Positions 32,801 to 43,971 of a stretch of DNA of 64,000 nucleotides are shown here, piece after piece. The stretch is from Ustilaginoidea virens. Lineage: Eukaryota; Ascomycota; Sordariomycetes; Hypocreales; Clavicipitaceae. Numbering within the stretch: position 1 is the stretch's first letter; every line of letters begins with the position of its first letter. The notes below the pieces were generated by a model. That model was not told where the DNA came from, ran no database searches, and saw only the letters and a list, made by a program, of their open reading frames with translations. The stretch lies in assembly GCF_000687475.1 (NCBI RefSeq), contig NC_057318.1:3906001-3970000 (forward strand). The letters are read 5' to 3'. The position numbers and the translations under genes were made by a program.

Positions 32801-33197
32801 GGAACCGCCAAGTGCAGGCGGAACCAGTGGGTTGTCCAAGAGGGACCAAAGGCAGCACCAACATGCGTCTCCTTGTATTCATGTGAAGTCGCCTCCTTGA
32901 ACGTAGGCCGATCTTGATTCGGAGCACTCCACACGTATATCTTGACATGGGGCTCGCCAGAGAATCTCGCGTTGTACAGGTTGCTGGGTGCTGCGGTGTC
33001 AAATCATGGCCACAAGACAAGAGGCATGAGCGAGCGTGGATCATGGCTTACGCTAGTAGGTTGACCTTGTCATATTGGCCCGATCTGTAAAATGGTTCGA
33101 TTCGATTCTTGAGAATGCTGGCCTTGGGAACGCCAACAGGCTTGGGTGCAAGAATAGGATAGGAGGCTTTGCTCCTCATGTCTCCGCCGCCGCCCAT
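29816..33197 (-). CDS. ams1: Vacuolar/cytosolic alpha-mannosidase, glycoside hydrolase family 38
   Basis: Three exons on the minus strand: 33197-33052, 32983-31243, 31156-29816; 1,075 aa, the usual length for Ams1 (yeast protein about 1,080). The start MGGGGDM is followed by KPVGVPKASILKNRIEPFY, a conserved N-terminal block. GH38 motifs: GIGHCHIDSCWLWPFAET with the zinc-binding His and Asp, then FWLPDTFGYSSQLPQL with the nucleophile Asp. LCQFHDCLPGSS supplies a further metal ligand, and the beta-sandwich half follows (VVNTLPWHR, HRVTLVTDIEIS). There is no signal peptide in the chosen model. Ams1 trims free oligomannosides and reaches the vacuole by selective autophagy rather than the secretory route, consistent with this. 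A longer in-frame extension up to 33494 is rejected as 5' leader. Confidence 0.93.
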
Positions 33198-36161
33198 GTT
33201 ATGAGTCTCAACTGTGATGGCTGGGGCTGGGGGAGCCGAACGGTTGGAAAGTCGTCGTAAGCTTCTCGATTGATGATCAGGAACTAGACAATCTGATGCA
33301 GGAGAGGAGTGCCCGAGACATTCAGCGGATGGGGGAGATATATAGCCAACGATGCTCTCGTAGGGACTGTTGTTTTCCGCGTCAGCAGCTGACCAGAACA
33401 AAGAGACCAACAAGATGCCGTAGGAAAGGCAAGGTAGTAACGCCTTGGCTGTGGCACGGCAAGTAAACAAAGAGCAGCCCAGGGACTTATGCAATCCAAC
33501 AAGTCAGAGGCAATAAATGAAAAGGCGGTGGTGAGTTGAAGTGAGGTCGTATTTAGCTGTCGTGGTGCATGGGGGGCGGATGACCCGGGTTGATGCAACC
33601 GGCGGTGACACGAATGTGAGGGGGGGGGAAGGTGGAGAGCTGCAGCCAGCCAGATCTGGGCCTGGGCGGCTGGCGGCTGGCGGCTGGCGGCTGGGGTAAC
33701 GGGTCTGGGTCTGGAGCTGCAGCACGTTGTCGAAGTTTCTACCGACTGGCACCGACCAGGAGGTAGGTACCTTGATGCCGTAGGCCGAGTACGTGCATGC
33801 CATGTACCTGGTGGCACCAGGCTAAAAGTGCGGGTGGCGGGGGTAACAGGGCCATGCAGCTGGTCACGGCACAAGGGGCAGGCGTGACATGGTTGGTTGG
33901 CTGGTGAGCCGTAAACCTGCAGCACCGGGGGGGGCCTAGACCTTGGACAAGGGGCACGAGACGATGCACCTTTGCTCTGTCTTGATCAACAGACACATCG
34001 AAAGACACATCGAAAGACACATCGAAATACACATCGAAAGACGCACACAGACGCGGAAGGGTTGTTGCGGTCGCGGAGTGGCAGGCATCGGTCAAGTTTG
34101 AAGTGACGGGAGAAGCTCAAAGGGAGAGAGGGCTTGGGATTCGTCTGTCGGCCATTTGTGCAACGAGCTGGAAAAGCACGCACCTCTTCTTGAGCAGGTG
34201 GCCAAGCTTCATTTCACCGACGGCATTGAAAGCCGCCGACGGGCTGGCGGGCATAGTAGATGCAGCGACTCCCACAGTTTTTGTCCATGGACGCGGCGGA
34301 CGCGGTATGCTTGAAAAAAAAAAAGGGCTAAAAGAGGGAGACGAAAAGGATATAACAAATCCCTCTATAACTCCACAATGTATTAGTCGTGGCAGATTGC
34401 CAGTACGACTCCATGCTTAGGGCGCGATGGAGCAGAAGAAAAGAAGTAGAAGAAAACAGAGCTCCCGGAATTCTGAAAAGGTGAATCCATGGGCTTTCGT
34501 AGGTTCTCAAAGATGCCGTTAGAAACAGGAAGCAGTGAGCGGCCCCTGAAAGCGTCAAACTCGGGAGGAGCCAAGGAGGAAACCCCAGTCGTGATGATAG
34601 CGGGAGGAAGCTGGACTGCAACTTCCAGGTTGAAGAGCGTGCTTATTCACATATGGCAGCACATTGCATTAACCTGTTGGTGGCGTGGGCTTGCGTAAAA
34701 CCAATCGTTTTCTTTTGCCCTTTTTAATTCAATCTTCTTCAACCAGCTGGCCGATGATTCAAGTTTGCCCATCTTCTTTGGTAGTAACTTTGCCCTCGAT
34801 GCCGAGATTAGCTTGGTTACGACACCACGAAACGCAACTCAGGTACCGAGCTCATAAGCTTCTGCAACTTTTGCAACAGTGATCAATTACCTACTCTGAG
34901 AAAGAAGATGGTGTTACCTGCCAGTCAGCAGTATCTGCCGCAGCCTCGACATATGCTCGGAGCTAGCCAAGAGTGGCAGGGCTGCACGATAAAGCTTAGG
35001 ATGGCCTTGCAAAGCTCAAGGTTCCCAGGTCGCTTCGGGTCTTTCGACATTCAACTCGACGCCCATGCGCAGTTGTGCAACCCAAACGCCAACGCGACGA
35101 CACTTGACGGGCGCACGAGACAGTGAATCCAGCTGCACAAGCGATGCACTGAAAACGTCGATTGCTGGTCTTTGATTCACACGTGCTGACGACGGAGATG
35201 GCGCAATCGTATTGGCCTTTCTAGGTACGTTGATAATACTATTGAGAGGGTAGGTAATTAGAGTATCAACTGCAGACAAACGTGGAGAGGCGCAGGTCAT
35301 GGGCTGGATCCGAAGCGCAGCGTGGTCAAAGCCGTAGAATGTCCTTCATAATGCCCAGCCCATCGAACAGCAGGTTGGGGTCGCAGTTGCTGCTGTACGT
35401 GGTTGCACAATGGCTGGATTGACGGACCGCTTTCCCATGCCTTCCACGCTCAGACAACCTGGGATGGTCATGACGGCGTGTGGTGCGAGTGGTCATCCTG
35501 ATGGCTCCAAAACCTCAGTTGTGTTGATTTTGCTCTACGAGGTCTGATGATCTTGCCCGCAAGGCACGATAGAAGCATGCGAACGAGGTTGTGCGACCGC
35601 AAAGACCGCCGAAAACTCACCGTGCTTGGCCCTTGCTCTAGGCAGTAGGAGCCTTGAGCGGTCAAGCCGAGGGGGCAAACACTGTCGATGTCAGATGAAC
35701 AGCCAGGCCTGATGGATAGCCAGTAATTCCAACGGCCCTGATGATGGTGGTGGCTCAGCATCGTGGTCGTGGTCGATGGGTCAGATCGCGTGTGGGCTGC
35801 GTGCACTTGAGAGATGGGCAGTGACTGATGTATACCGCAGGCATGTTTTGTGATAAAAGAAGAAAACTTCCGTGTTTCGTAAAAGATGGTATGCATCATC
35901 GTCGGCGGGCTGTTGTGAAGAGCGGACAAGCTTCATCCTCGTCAAAAGCCCCCCAGCCAGCTCCGATAACAGACCTGGACCTGTCCCCTGTGCTGCTGTG
36001 CCTGTGACCCCCCCTGTACTGTATGTACTACAGCAGGCATCTCATCCTGCTCTACCTGCCTCCGCCGGCGATGAAGGATCAAACGTTTGCCACCAGCCAG
36101 CTTTTCCATCTTCATCTCGCCATCTGGGCACTCCCCAAAGCAAAAAAAAAAACGACCTCTC
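33198..36161. other. 3-kb intergenic region, no gene seen
   Basis: Divergent promoter space between Ams1 and MSH1. It contains a GGCGGCT 7-bp repeat (33668-33695), a 12-bp repeat (33990-34050), a G9-10 run near 33620 and an A12 run near 34313. ORFs of up to about 150 codons occur on both strands but show no family motif, no intron-linked partner and no consistent codon pattern. A short, fast-evolving gene cannot be excluded. Confidence 0.5.
33990..34050. repeat. 12-bp repeat GACACATCGAAA
   Basis: Five copies of GACACATCGAAA with one or two substitutions (one has ATACACATCGAA). Upstream of Ams1 by about 800 bases. On the minus strand it reads Phe-Asp-Val-Ser/Phe-Arg-Cys-Val in shadow ORFs. 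Confidence 0.88.
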
Positions 36162-39100
36162 ATGTTTTTGCTGCCACGTTGCCGTCATGGTCTACATCCT
36201 AGATTGCCTCGCCAAGGAGTTCCGCTCGTGACGCGCAGCAGTCGCACGTTGGGGCGTCTGCAAAGTTATCGTCTCGTCACCGCGCCACGAGCCCAAATCC
36301 GCGGCAAAAAGACAAGGACCACGATAAACTTGTCGGACTTGCCACAAGGTCCCATCAAGTCTGAAGCCCCGCTGATCGACCATGACGACCATGAACCAAG
36401 CTATCCCACAGTCGTGCTCCAGGCGCGCCGCAATATGCGTAGATTCCAAAACTGCGTCCTCCTCACTCGCGTAGGGAGTTTCTACGAGCTGTATTTCGAG
36501 CAGGCCGACCAGTATGCTCCTCTGCTGAACTTGAAACTGGCTTCCAAAAAGACCAGCGCTGGTCCTGTACCCATGGTATGACCACCTTGGCAACCCCATC
36601 CCCCCTTTTGTTCCTCGGGAGTCTGGGGGCGACGAATACGAAAAACAAGCCAGAAGTTAAGCGTAAATGACGAAACCTAGGCTGGCTTTCCATTCCACCA
36701 ACTTGATCGGTTTTTGAAAATCTTGGTTCAAGACTTAAATTGCTACGTGGCCATTGCCGAAGAATTCCCCAATGATGCCGCCGACAAGGTCAAGTCTGGT
36801 GGTTTGTTGCATGACCGGAGAGTAGCTCGCATCATCACCCCCGGAACTCTCATCGACGAGAACTTCATTGATCCCTACACGAACAACTACGTTCTAGCTA
36901 TTCATGTCTGTCAAGGCGCACAAGACAGTGCCGCTTCGCAAACACTGCCCGGAAGCGATGGAGCCCGCCGTTCGTCAACCAAGCCTGCTTCAGCTCTCGG
37001 CCTAGCCTGGCTAGACTTGTCCACTGGGCACTTCTTCACGCAGGTGGCTGAGTTGGCATCGTTGCCGTCGACTCTGTCCCGCATTGGTCCCCGCGAAATC
37101 GTCCTGAGCGCGGATATTGAGTTCCAAAAAGATCACGATATATTCTCGATTCTCGCCGAAGACAGATACTTGATAACCTACGCTGCCCGTGGCGAAATCA
37201 GCCGAGTTGGAGATTGGGCGCCCTTGCTGGAATCCGAGGTATCGGAGTCAACACAGCAACAGTTTACGCAAGTTGAGATCCTGGCCGGAAATCTGGTCCT
37301 AAACTACGTCAAGGAACGACTGCAGGGAACGACGATGAAGCTGCTCCCACCAATGCGACACGAGAGCATGCAAGTTATGAACATCGACAAGAACAGTTTG
37401 CGTGCCTTGGAGATCAAGCAAACTATCCGAGACGGGTTTTTCCGTGGAAGCCTTCTCCATGCCATCAGGCGCACCGTGACCAAGAGCGGTGCTAGGCTAC
37501 TCAATGAGTGGCTGAGCTCTCCGTCCACATCTCTAGATGTTATCAATGCCCGGCAAAACCTGGTGGCAGGCTTCCTAACCCTCGAAAGCCTTCGCGACTC
37601 GATTGTAGCACTCCTTCGGCGATGTCACGACTCTCAGCGCCTGGTACAAAAATTCTCTCTCGGCAGAGGCGATGCAGACGATCTCCTGGCCTTGGCAAAC
37701 ACGATACACGCCACCCAAGATATCGTGAGCCTGCTAGAGGATGCGTCGGCATCTCCTGACACTCCCGTCCAGACAACGAGTCTGAAAGACCTTTCTTCCC
37801 GCATTGACCTCGCCCAGCCCCTGAAGCTTGCCCTGAAAATCAAAGATTCAATCGACGAAGAAGGAATCGTGCATCAACACGAGGTTGAAGATTCTGAAGC
37901 GAGCCAAATGTTGGCCCTCGCTCACGATGTTGTCGCCACGGAAGGGTCACAAGAAGATGCATCAGCACTGCCCAAGGAGAAAAAGAAGCGACCTGCTTTG
38001 ACAAAAGAAAAAGAATCCTATGCCGAAGACAACGGGCCATGGATCATGAAGCCTGGGGCAAATGAGAACCTGGCAAAGCTTCATGAGCAGCTTGCATATC
38101 TATTAGAGGAAAAAGTCCGGTTGAACGAAAAACTCCGGGAAAGTCTAGGTGCTGCCAGCTTAACACTGCGCTGGAGCCCCGGACTCGGTCACAATGCCCA
38201 CGTCAAAGGAAAAGATACCAAGCTCTTGAGTGGCATGCGAGCCTTATCGTCAAGCCGGTCAACGTCATCATTCCATCTGCCTGAATGGACAGCCCTCGGA
38301 CAGCGCCTCGATCAGGCGCGTTTTCACATCCGTCGCGAAGAGCAACGTGTTTTCCAAATGCTGCGTGAGGAGGTGGTTCTGAACCTTGTCAAGCTACGTC
38401 GGTGTGCCGCGGTACTCGACGAACTGGACATTACGACGTCGTTTGCCAAGCTTGCCCTTGAGCAAAACCTCGCTCGCCCAAAGCTCAATAACTCGACAAC
38501 GCACACCATTGTCGGTGGGCGACATCCTACCGTAGAGGGAGGCTTGGTCGAGAAAGGTCGCAGCTTTGTTCGGAATGACTGCCATGTCGGTACCGCATCG
38601 GACGGCTTGCTTTGGCTCATAACGGGGCCGAATATGGCAGGCAAGAGCACCTTCTTGCGGCAGAACGCCTTGATCACCATTCTTGCCCAAGTTGGCTGCT
38701 ACGTGCCTGCTTCTTATGCAGAGCTGGGGGTGGTAGACGCCCTGTTCAGCCGGGTGGGATCAGCAGACGACTTGTACCGGGATCAGAGTACCTTCATGGT
38801 TGAGATGTTGGAGACGGCGCAGATCCTCAGACAGGCTACCCCTCGCTCGTTCGTGATTATGGACGAGATAGGCAGGGGCACGACGCCAGAGGATGGAACC
38901 GCAGTGTCGTATGCCTGCTTACATCACCTCGTCACTGTGAACCGATGCCGCACCTTGTTTGCTACGCATTTTCATCAAGTAGCAGACCTGGCTGCTGCCG
39001 ATGGGCTGTACCAGACGGACGGAAAGGACAGCAGCGCTGTGCAGCTGTACTGCACGGGGTTGGAAGAAGACAGTCATGGAGGTTTTGTCTACGTCCACCG

Positions 39101-39272
39101 ACTACGAAAGGGGATTAATCGCCAGAGCCATGCGTTGAAAGTGGCACGACTTGCCGGTTTGCCAGAGCGGGCCATCAACACAGCCAAGCAGGTTCTAGAA
39201 GCACAAGGCGGCGTTACGGCAACAAAATATGGGCAGGGAGAAGCTGATGGAGCGATTGGAGAAGCTGTATAA
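36162..39272 (+). CDS. msh1: Mitochondrial DNA mismatch-binding ATPase MSH1 (MutS family)
   Basis: Exons 36162-36575 and 36681-39272, phase 0, 1,001 aa (yeast Msh1 is 959). The start ATG opens a basic N-terminus (MFLLPRCRHGLHPRLPRQG) with many Arg and no acidic residues, a good mitochondrial targeting signal. The mismatch-binding MutS I domain follows, with RVGSFYELYFEQADQYAPLLNL carrying the F-Y-E mismatch-reading motif; the intron cuts this domain (MAGFPFHQLDRFL). The ATPase end has Walker A GPNMAGKST (about aa 787-795), the signature region DQSTFMVEM, Walker B FVIMDEIGRGT (about aa 860-870) and ATHFHQVADL. It guards mitochondrial DNA against mismatches and aberrant recombination. The tail after AGLPERAINTAKQVLE is short, as expected for fungal Msh1, with no GIY-YIG domain. 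Confidence 0.93.
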
Positions 39273-39783
39273 AAAGCACTGTGTACGATTGACCGGACAA
39301 CGGGGATTTCTATTTCTTCGATTATAAACGGGCGATGAAGGCTGTATCTCGTTGGTCAGCCAATGGTTCTGGACGCCCAATGCGGAACAAAGCTTGTCGG
39401 CAAGATGCAAAAAAGGAGTCATAAAATGTTGATATGTGTTTCATCAGGAAAGATCAGGGTTAAAAAGCTCATGATGTAAAATTTCTTAATCATCCCAGGG
39501 AGTGCAAGGCCCAAATGCTGCCTGCAGTCGAAACAAAAAAAAAGTATGAGTTGAAAGTGAAACTGACCTTGTGGCATATGGTGAACTGCGAAGCAAGCAG
39601 AGATTGTTTTTCTTTTCATGTTCACGGAGAGAGAAATGATTGACTTGACGTGGTTTGGCAAAGCTTTCATTAACGTGTCGTGTGTCATGAGACCTATGTA
39701 CCCATGTTTTAAGATGCAAGAATCGCAAACCCAACCGGTCGAGTGAAAGCCAGCCCAACGCCGTCGTTTTTTTCAAGTAAATT
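39273..39783. other. Convergent 3' region between MSH1 and P0
   Basis: About 510 bases between stop codons. Mostly AT-richer sequence that is likely 3' UTR of both genes. The minus-strand ORF that enters it is intron read-through from the P0 gene. No separate gene seen. Confidence 0.55.
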
Positions 39784-41023
39784 TTAGTCGCTGCAGCAAA
39801 GTGAGTTAGCGACAAGCTCTGGAAACTGGGCAGCGGAATAAGCCGGCTATCCACATACAAGAGACCACCGAAGCCCTCATCGTCTTCCTCCTCCTCGGAA
39901 TCGTCCTTTTTGGCTTCCTCGGCGGCCTCGCCGCCCGCGGCAGCACCACTACCGGCGGCGGCGGCGGCAGGAGCAGCGGCGGCGTAAGCATCGGGGTTGG
40001 CGATGCGGTCCTTGAGCTGCTCAATCTCGGGCCAGCTGAAGTCGGTCTCGATGGCAACGGCGAGAACGTTCTTGTAGGAGTTGACGACGGAGTGCATGAC
40101 GGAGGGCAGGGTGGGGAAGTTGAGGGCCAGGGAGATGGTGGCAATGGTAGTGATGGCCTTGGACAGGCTGCCGAGGAGCTGCTCCTCGCCAATGTCGAGG
40201 ATCTCGGGTGGGAACGCCTGACCCTGGTCGTAGACCTGGGTGACGCCCAGACCGTAGGTGAAGGGGGAGATGTTGAGCATGTTGAGCAGGGTGGCCTCGG
40301 AAGGACCGACCTTGTTGCCAGTCTCGACGAGCTTAAGATCGGTGGTGATTTCGATGGTACCACGGGCGATCTTGGTGGGGACACCGAGGGCCTGGAAGAA
40401 GGAGGTCTTGCCGGGTTCCATGCCAGTGTTTCCGGCGGGGACCCAGACATCGATGGGGGCGACGGCACCTGCACGGGCGGGAGCGGCGACACGGTTGGAC
40501 AGGAGCTTGTCACGAACGGTCTTGAGGTCACCGTTGGTGAAGACGAAACCGACGTTGCCGCGGACAAAGGGCAAGAGGCGCTCGTACTCGGGGGTGTCGT
40601 TGATGAAGGTTTTGAGGGCACGGCGAACCTATCGAGCGTGAAACACAGGGGGAAAAAAACCATTATTTCACGTCAGCAACATGCACCGCTTCATTGCCAA
40701 TTCGACGGTGGGCGCGCAAACAACAAAACGATGCGATTGGGATATCCAAGAGCAAAAAAAAAAAGGGGGAGAATATTCCGCATCCTGCAAAGCCCACCCG
40801 CTCTCGCGTGGTTTGCGCAAACTGGCAGCGGGGGATTGTGAGCGCTTACCATGGTGTTCTTGCCCATCAAGACGACACCCTCCTTGCGGAGGGCGTGTCG
40901 GATCTCGTGCATCTGCTGAGAACTGACATTGTCGATGGAGACAACGAAGACGGAGCGGTACTCCTCGAGCAAGCCCTTGAGCTTGTCGAAGTAGCCGGCC
41001 TTGTTTGCAGTCTTGCCCCCCAT
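39784..41023 (-). CDS. RPP0: 60S ribosomal stalk protein P0 (uL10)
   Basis: Three coding exons on the minus strand: 41023-40850, 40628-39859 and 39790-39784; 316 aa, the normal length. The start [22 protein letters not shown], then MGKNTM|VRRAL across intron 1, [13 protein letters not shown], the [19 protein letters not shown] block and the Ala-rich hinge are all classic P0. P0 anchors the P1/P2 stalk dimers on the large subunit and recruits elongation factors. The last intron (39858-39791, GTATGT donor, GCTAAC branch point, GCAG acceptor) leaves a final coding exon of only 7 nt. Splicing restores the acidic end GFGGLFD, the motif that contacts elongation factors; read-through would replace it with a long unrelated tail. 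Confidence 0.95.
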
Positions 41024-41572
41024 ATCTTCTTATGTTATGAAGGCAGGATGTTTCAGGGCAAGAGGTAGATTTTTTGTCGCTGGGTTGGTGGAGGGGGGGT
41101 GTGCAAGGAAGTCGGTCGTCGAGACGTCGAGAAAAATGCCCACGCGACAGAGAGAGGCCAGGCGAAACCTCGGAATTATTTTTTTCTTGCATTTTCCCAC
41201 GACAAATTGTGTGCTTTGGCGGCCCCTGCCACATCGGCACCCTGGTTCCCTCAGGCGAATTTTTAGGGCTTGTGGCTCCCAGCCGGGCTGCGGTCAATAC
41301 CTGGTACTCCGTACGAAGTACTCCGTACCTTGGCTTTCTCTCCCAGGATGGGTGATCCACCGGCGCAAGATCACAGCCAATCGGATGCAAGTCTGGCCAA
41401 AAGTGACGTTGCGGCCGAGACGGGGTCTCTCTTGGTCTCTCTGGTATCTTGTGCAAATTCAAGTCGTTGGAGGCGATTTTGAAAACCCTGATGTTAGCCT
41501 TTCCGCGCGCATTGAACGTCCCCCTCGACCGCGCGCATCGTTTCGGCTAGGCTTCACCTTCCACGTGTCGGC
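41024..41572. other. Divergent promoter between P0 and Trm82
   Basis: About 550 bases between start codons. It has two TACTCCGTA motifs 14 bases apart (41305-41313 and 41319-41327), both palindromic partners of the dispersed TACGGAGTA element. No gene seen. Confidence 0.55.
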
Positions 41573-43418
41573 ATGAGTCTCAGAGCGGTCCCGTACAACC
41601 GCGTTGAAACAAGCGGCAGCATCTTGTTCGCCACCCGAGGCGGCAAGATTCACTCGTTCGACCTCTCGGACGGCAAACACGTATCGTCATGGCAGCACCC
41701 CGATGTCGAAAAGCTCGGAAGCTCGGTCGGGGTCGATGCGGGGGCGGACCGCACGACCGAGCCCGAGCATGAGCATGAGCAGGGATTGCAGTCCGACAAC
41801 ACCCGCGGGGCCGAGGACGACGAGCCTCCCGCTAAGAGACCGAGGGTTGGCGAGGAGGATGCGACAGCGGCGCCGCCCATTGCGGCCGGTGACCAGGCCA
41901 AGAGAAAGGGGAAGAAGAGGCAGAGGAACGGCGACGGCAGCCATGGCGACTCATCGCGCATGGGCCGGGTCGTAGATCGACCGCTCATCACCCTCATGAC
42001 CTGCACGGATGACGGGCACCACCTGGTCGCCGTGTCGGGGCACGACAAAGCAGTCTGGGTGTTGGAGCACGACGGACAAGGGCATCTCGCGCCATTGAGC
42101 CAGAGGCACGTCGATTTTGAACCATCCCCCACCACCCCAAGCTGCGGCTTCGTGCGCATCCCCGTCACCAACCCGCACTGACACAGCCTCCCAGAGTCAT
42201 GCCAAAGCGGCCCAGCGCCATCGCCCTCGGCTTCGGCCCGCACATCCTTGTCGCCGACAAGTTCGGCGACGTCTACCACATCCCCCTCCTCATGGCTCCC
42301 GCACCGCCGGCTCCTCTTGCTCCTCCCCGCGCTGCGCCCGCCCCCGCGCCCGCCTTGAAACTCAACGAGCCGGCCGCCAACACTTCCACCGTCCACTCGA
42401 AACGCAACCGCCAGGCGCTCGAGCACCAGCGCAAGCAGCTCGAGTCGGACAAGTCCAAAGGCCCTGCGCCGCAGCCCGAAGGGCCCGGCTTCGAGCTCAG
42501 CCTCCTCCTTGGCCACGTGTCGATGCTCACCGCCTTGGTTGTCGCGGAAAGCAAAGGACGGAGGTACATCCTGACGGGGGATCGGGACGAACACATCCGC
42601 GTGTCGCGCTACATGCCGCAAGCCCACGTCATCGAAACTTTCTGCCTCGGCCACAAGGACTTTATAAGCGACATGATCGTTCCCAAGGCGAGGCACGACG
42701 TTCTCATCTCCGGCGGGGGGGACCAAGACCTCTTCATCTGGGACTGGGAAGCGGGACAGGTGCTCTCCAAGACGAACCTGCTGGCTCTGGCGCGCGAGGT
42801 TGTTCCCCAGACCTCCACGGTATCCGTGTGCGGGTTGACGTCCTTGCTTTATCCAGCTGAGGAGGGCCCGTTGACCTACGTCCTGGCCATATGTGAGGAG
42901 TAAGTAATGACACCAAGCTCGGAAGAGAACCCGTTATTGAAAACGTCGGAAAACGCAACTGACACTTTTTCCACCGTTCTTTCTCTGTCTCTCTCTTTTT
43001 TTTTTTTCCTGGCAGCCTCAAAGCAATCTTCACCTGGCAGCTCACCGACAAGAATCAACTCAAGAACCCAAGCATCATCCAGCTGCCCTACAACCCCCTC
43101 CACGTTGCTACGGTTGCGCCGGCTAATGGGTCGCCACTGAAACTCATCGTAGCAACGGACCCTGGCCAAAGTGTTGAAGCAAGGAGCCTGCGCGAGTACA
43201 CCATCACTCGGACTGATGGCCGTTTATCTTCACTCGCGGAACTTCCTATCCATGGCCAAGACCTGGATGGCGCAGAAATCCAAGTGTCCGAAAAGGAGAT
43301 TCGCAACATGTTTTACACTGCGGGAAACCTGCGAAAACAGGAGTATCAAGACACAGGGCCAGAGTCCCTCGCAGAGGGAGACGCCGTAGACGGGGTAGCT
43401 GTCTCAGAAGAACAATGA
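41573..43418 (+). CDS. trm82: tRNA (m7G46) methyltransferase non-catalytic subunit Trm82/WDR4
   Basis: Proposed exons 41573-42109, 42187-42899 and 43016-43418, 550 aa. WD40-repeat content includes GSILFATRGGKIHSFDL, LMTCTDDGHHLVAVSGHDKAVWVLE, the LVADKFGDVYHIPL strand, LLLGHVSMLTALVV, ILTGDRDEHIRVSRYM, HKDFISDMIVPKARHDVLISGGGDQDLFIWDW and LKAIFTWQL; GDRDEHIRVSRYP is characteristic of Trm82. The protein is longer than yeast Trm82 (444 aa) because of a charged insert (about aa 60-125) and a Pro/Ala loop. Trm82 supports Trm8 in making 7-methylguanosine at tRNA position 46. Intron 2 is clean (GTAAGT donor, T-rich tract). Intron 1 has a weak donor (GTCGAT) and its acceptor is the only phase-compatible one, so that boundary is uncertain. 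Confidence 0.85.
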
Positions 43419-43971
43419 CCCCATCATCTAAGCATGTGTAAACAAGTCAACCGGATCGTCAAGACAGCGGGAGGCGAAGCCATTAGATAGAATCAATTGT
43501 GCACATAGTCTAGGCCTGCAACTACCAAGTCTCATCGAATCGTCTATACCCTCTAAACGCCAACAAACCAGACGGACTGCGCGAGAATGCCCCTCTGTAC
43601 TCGCTGATGGCTTAAAGTGCATCATTTCCATCCCGCATCTCCTCGTGTGTCATATGTCCCATAATGCATGTGAGCGAGGCGGACTATCCTCCTCCCAACC
43701 ACCCGGCCCCCCACCACCCCTTCCCTTCCCTTCCCTCCCAATGCTTCATGTGATATCGATGAGATCGCAACAAACAACTCGCTGGGTGGATTAAGGAGCC
43801 CTCGTGCCCATGCTGTGCTACTAACGTCATTTGTGGTATCGGCTGTGCGTATGCGCCATCTCGGTTCTGGACTGGTTTGTACGAGAGTTATGCTTTGATA
43901 CGCCTCCGCCAGGACGTCGTCCAAGGGCGTGAGCAAGAAATGCAACTCAGATCGCCAACATTGCTGACCGT
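43419..43971. other. Convergent 3' region between Trm82 and Ydj1-type genes
   Basis: About 550 bases between stop codons. It contains a short CCTTCCCTTCC stretch around 43716-43740 and nothing else recognisable. Confidence 0.5.

Noticed and set aside
33048..33494. N-terminal extension of Ams1 with a signal-peptide-like stretch
   Set aside because: Ams1 orthologues start close to the KPVGVPKASI block, and the extension is not conserved in my memory of the family. The hydrophobic stretch is probably 5' leader read in frame.
34328..35929. Small ORFs in the Ams1-MSH1 interval
   Set aside because: No recognisable family, no linked exons and no coding-like pattern; kept only as an unresolved intergenic region.
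39486..39858. C-terminal extension of ribosomal P0 beyond GFGGLL
   Set aside because: It is intron read-through; a clean GTATGT..GCAG intron restores GFGGLFD and a stop.
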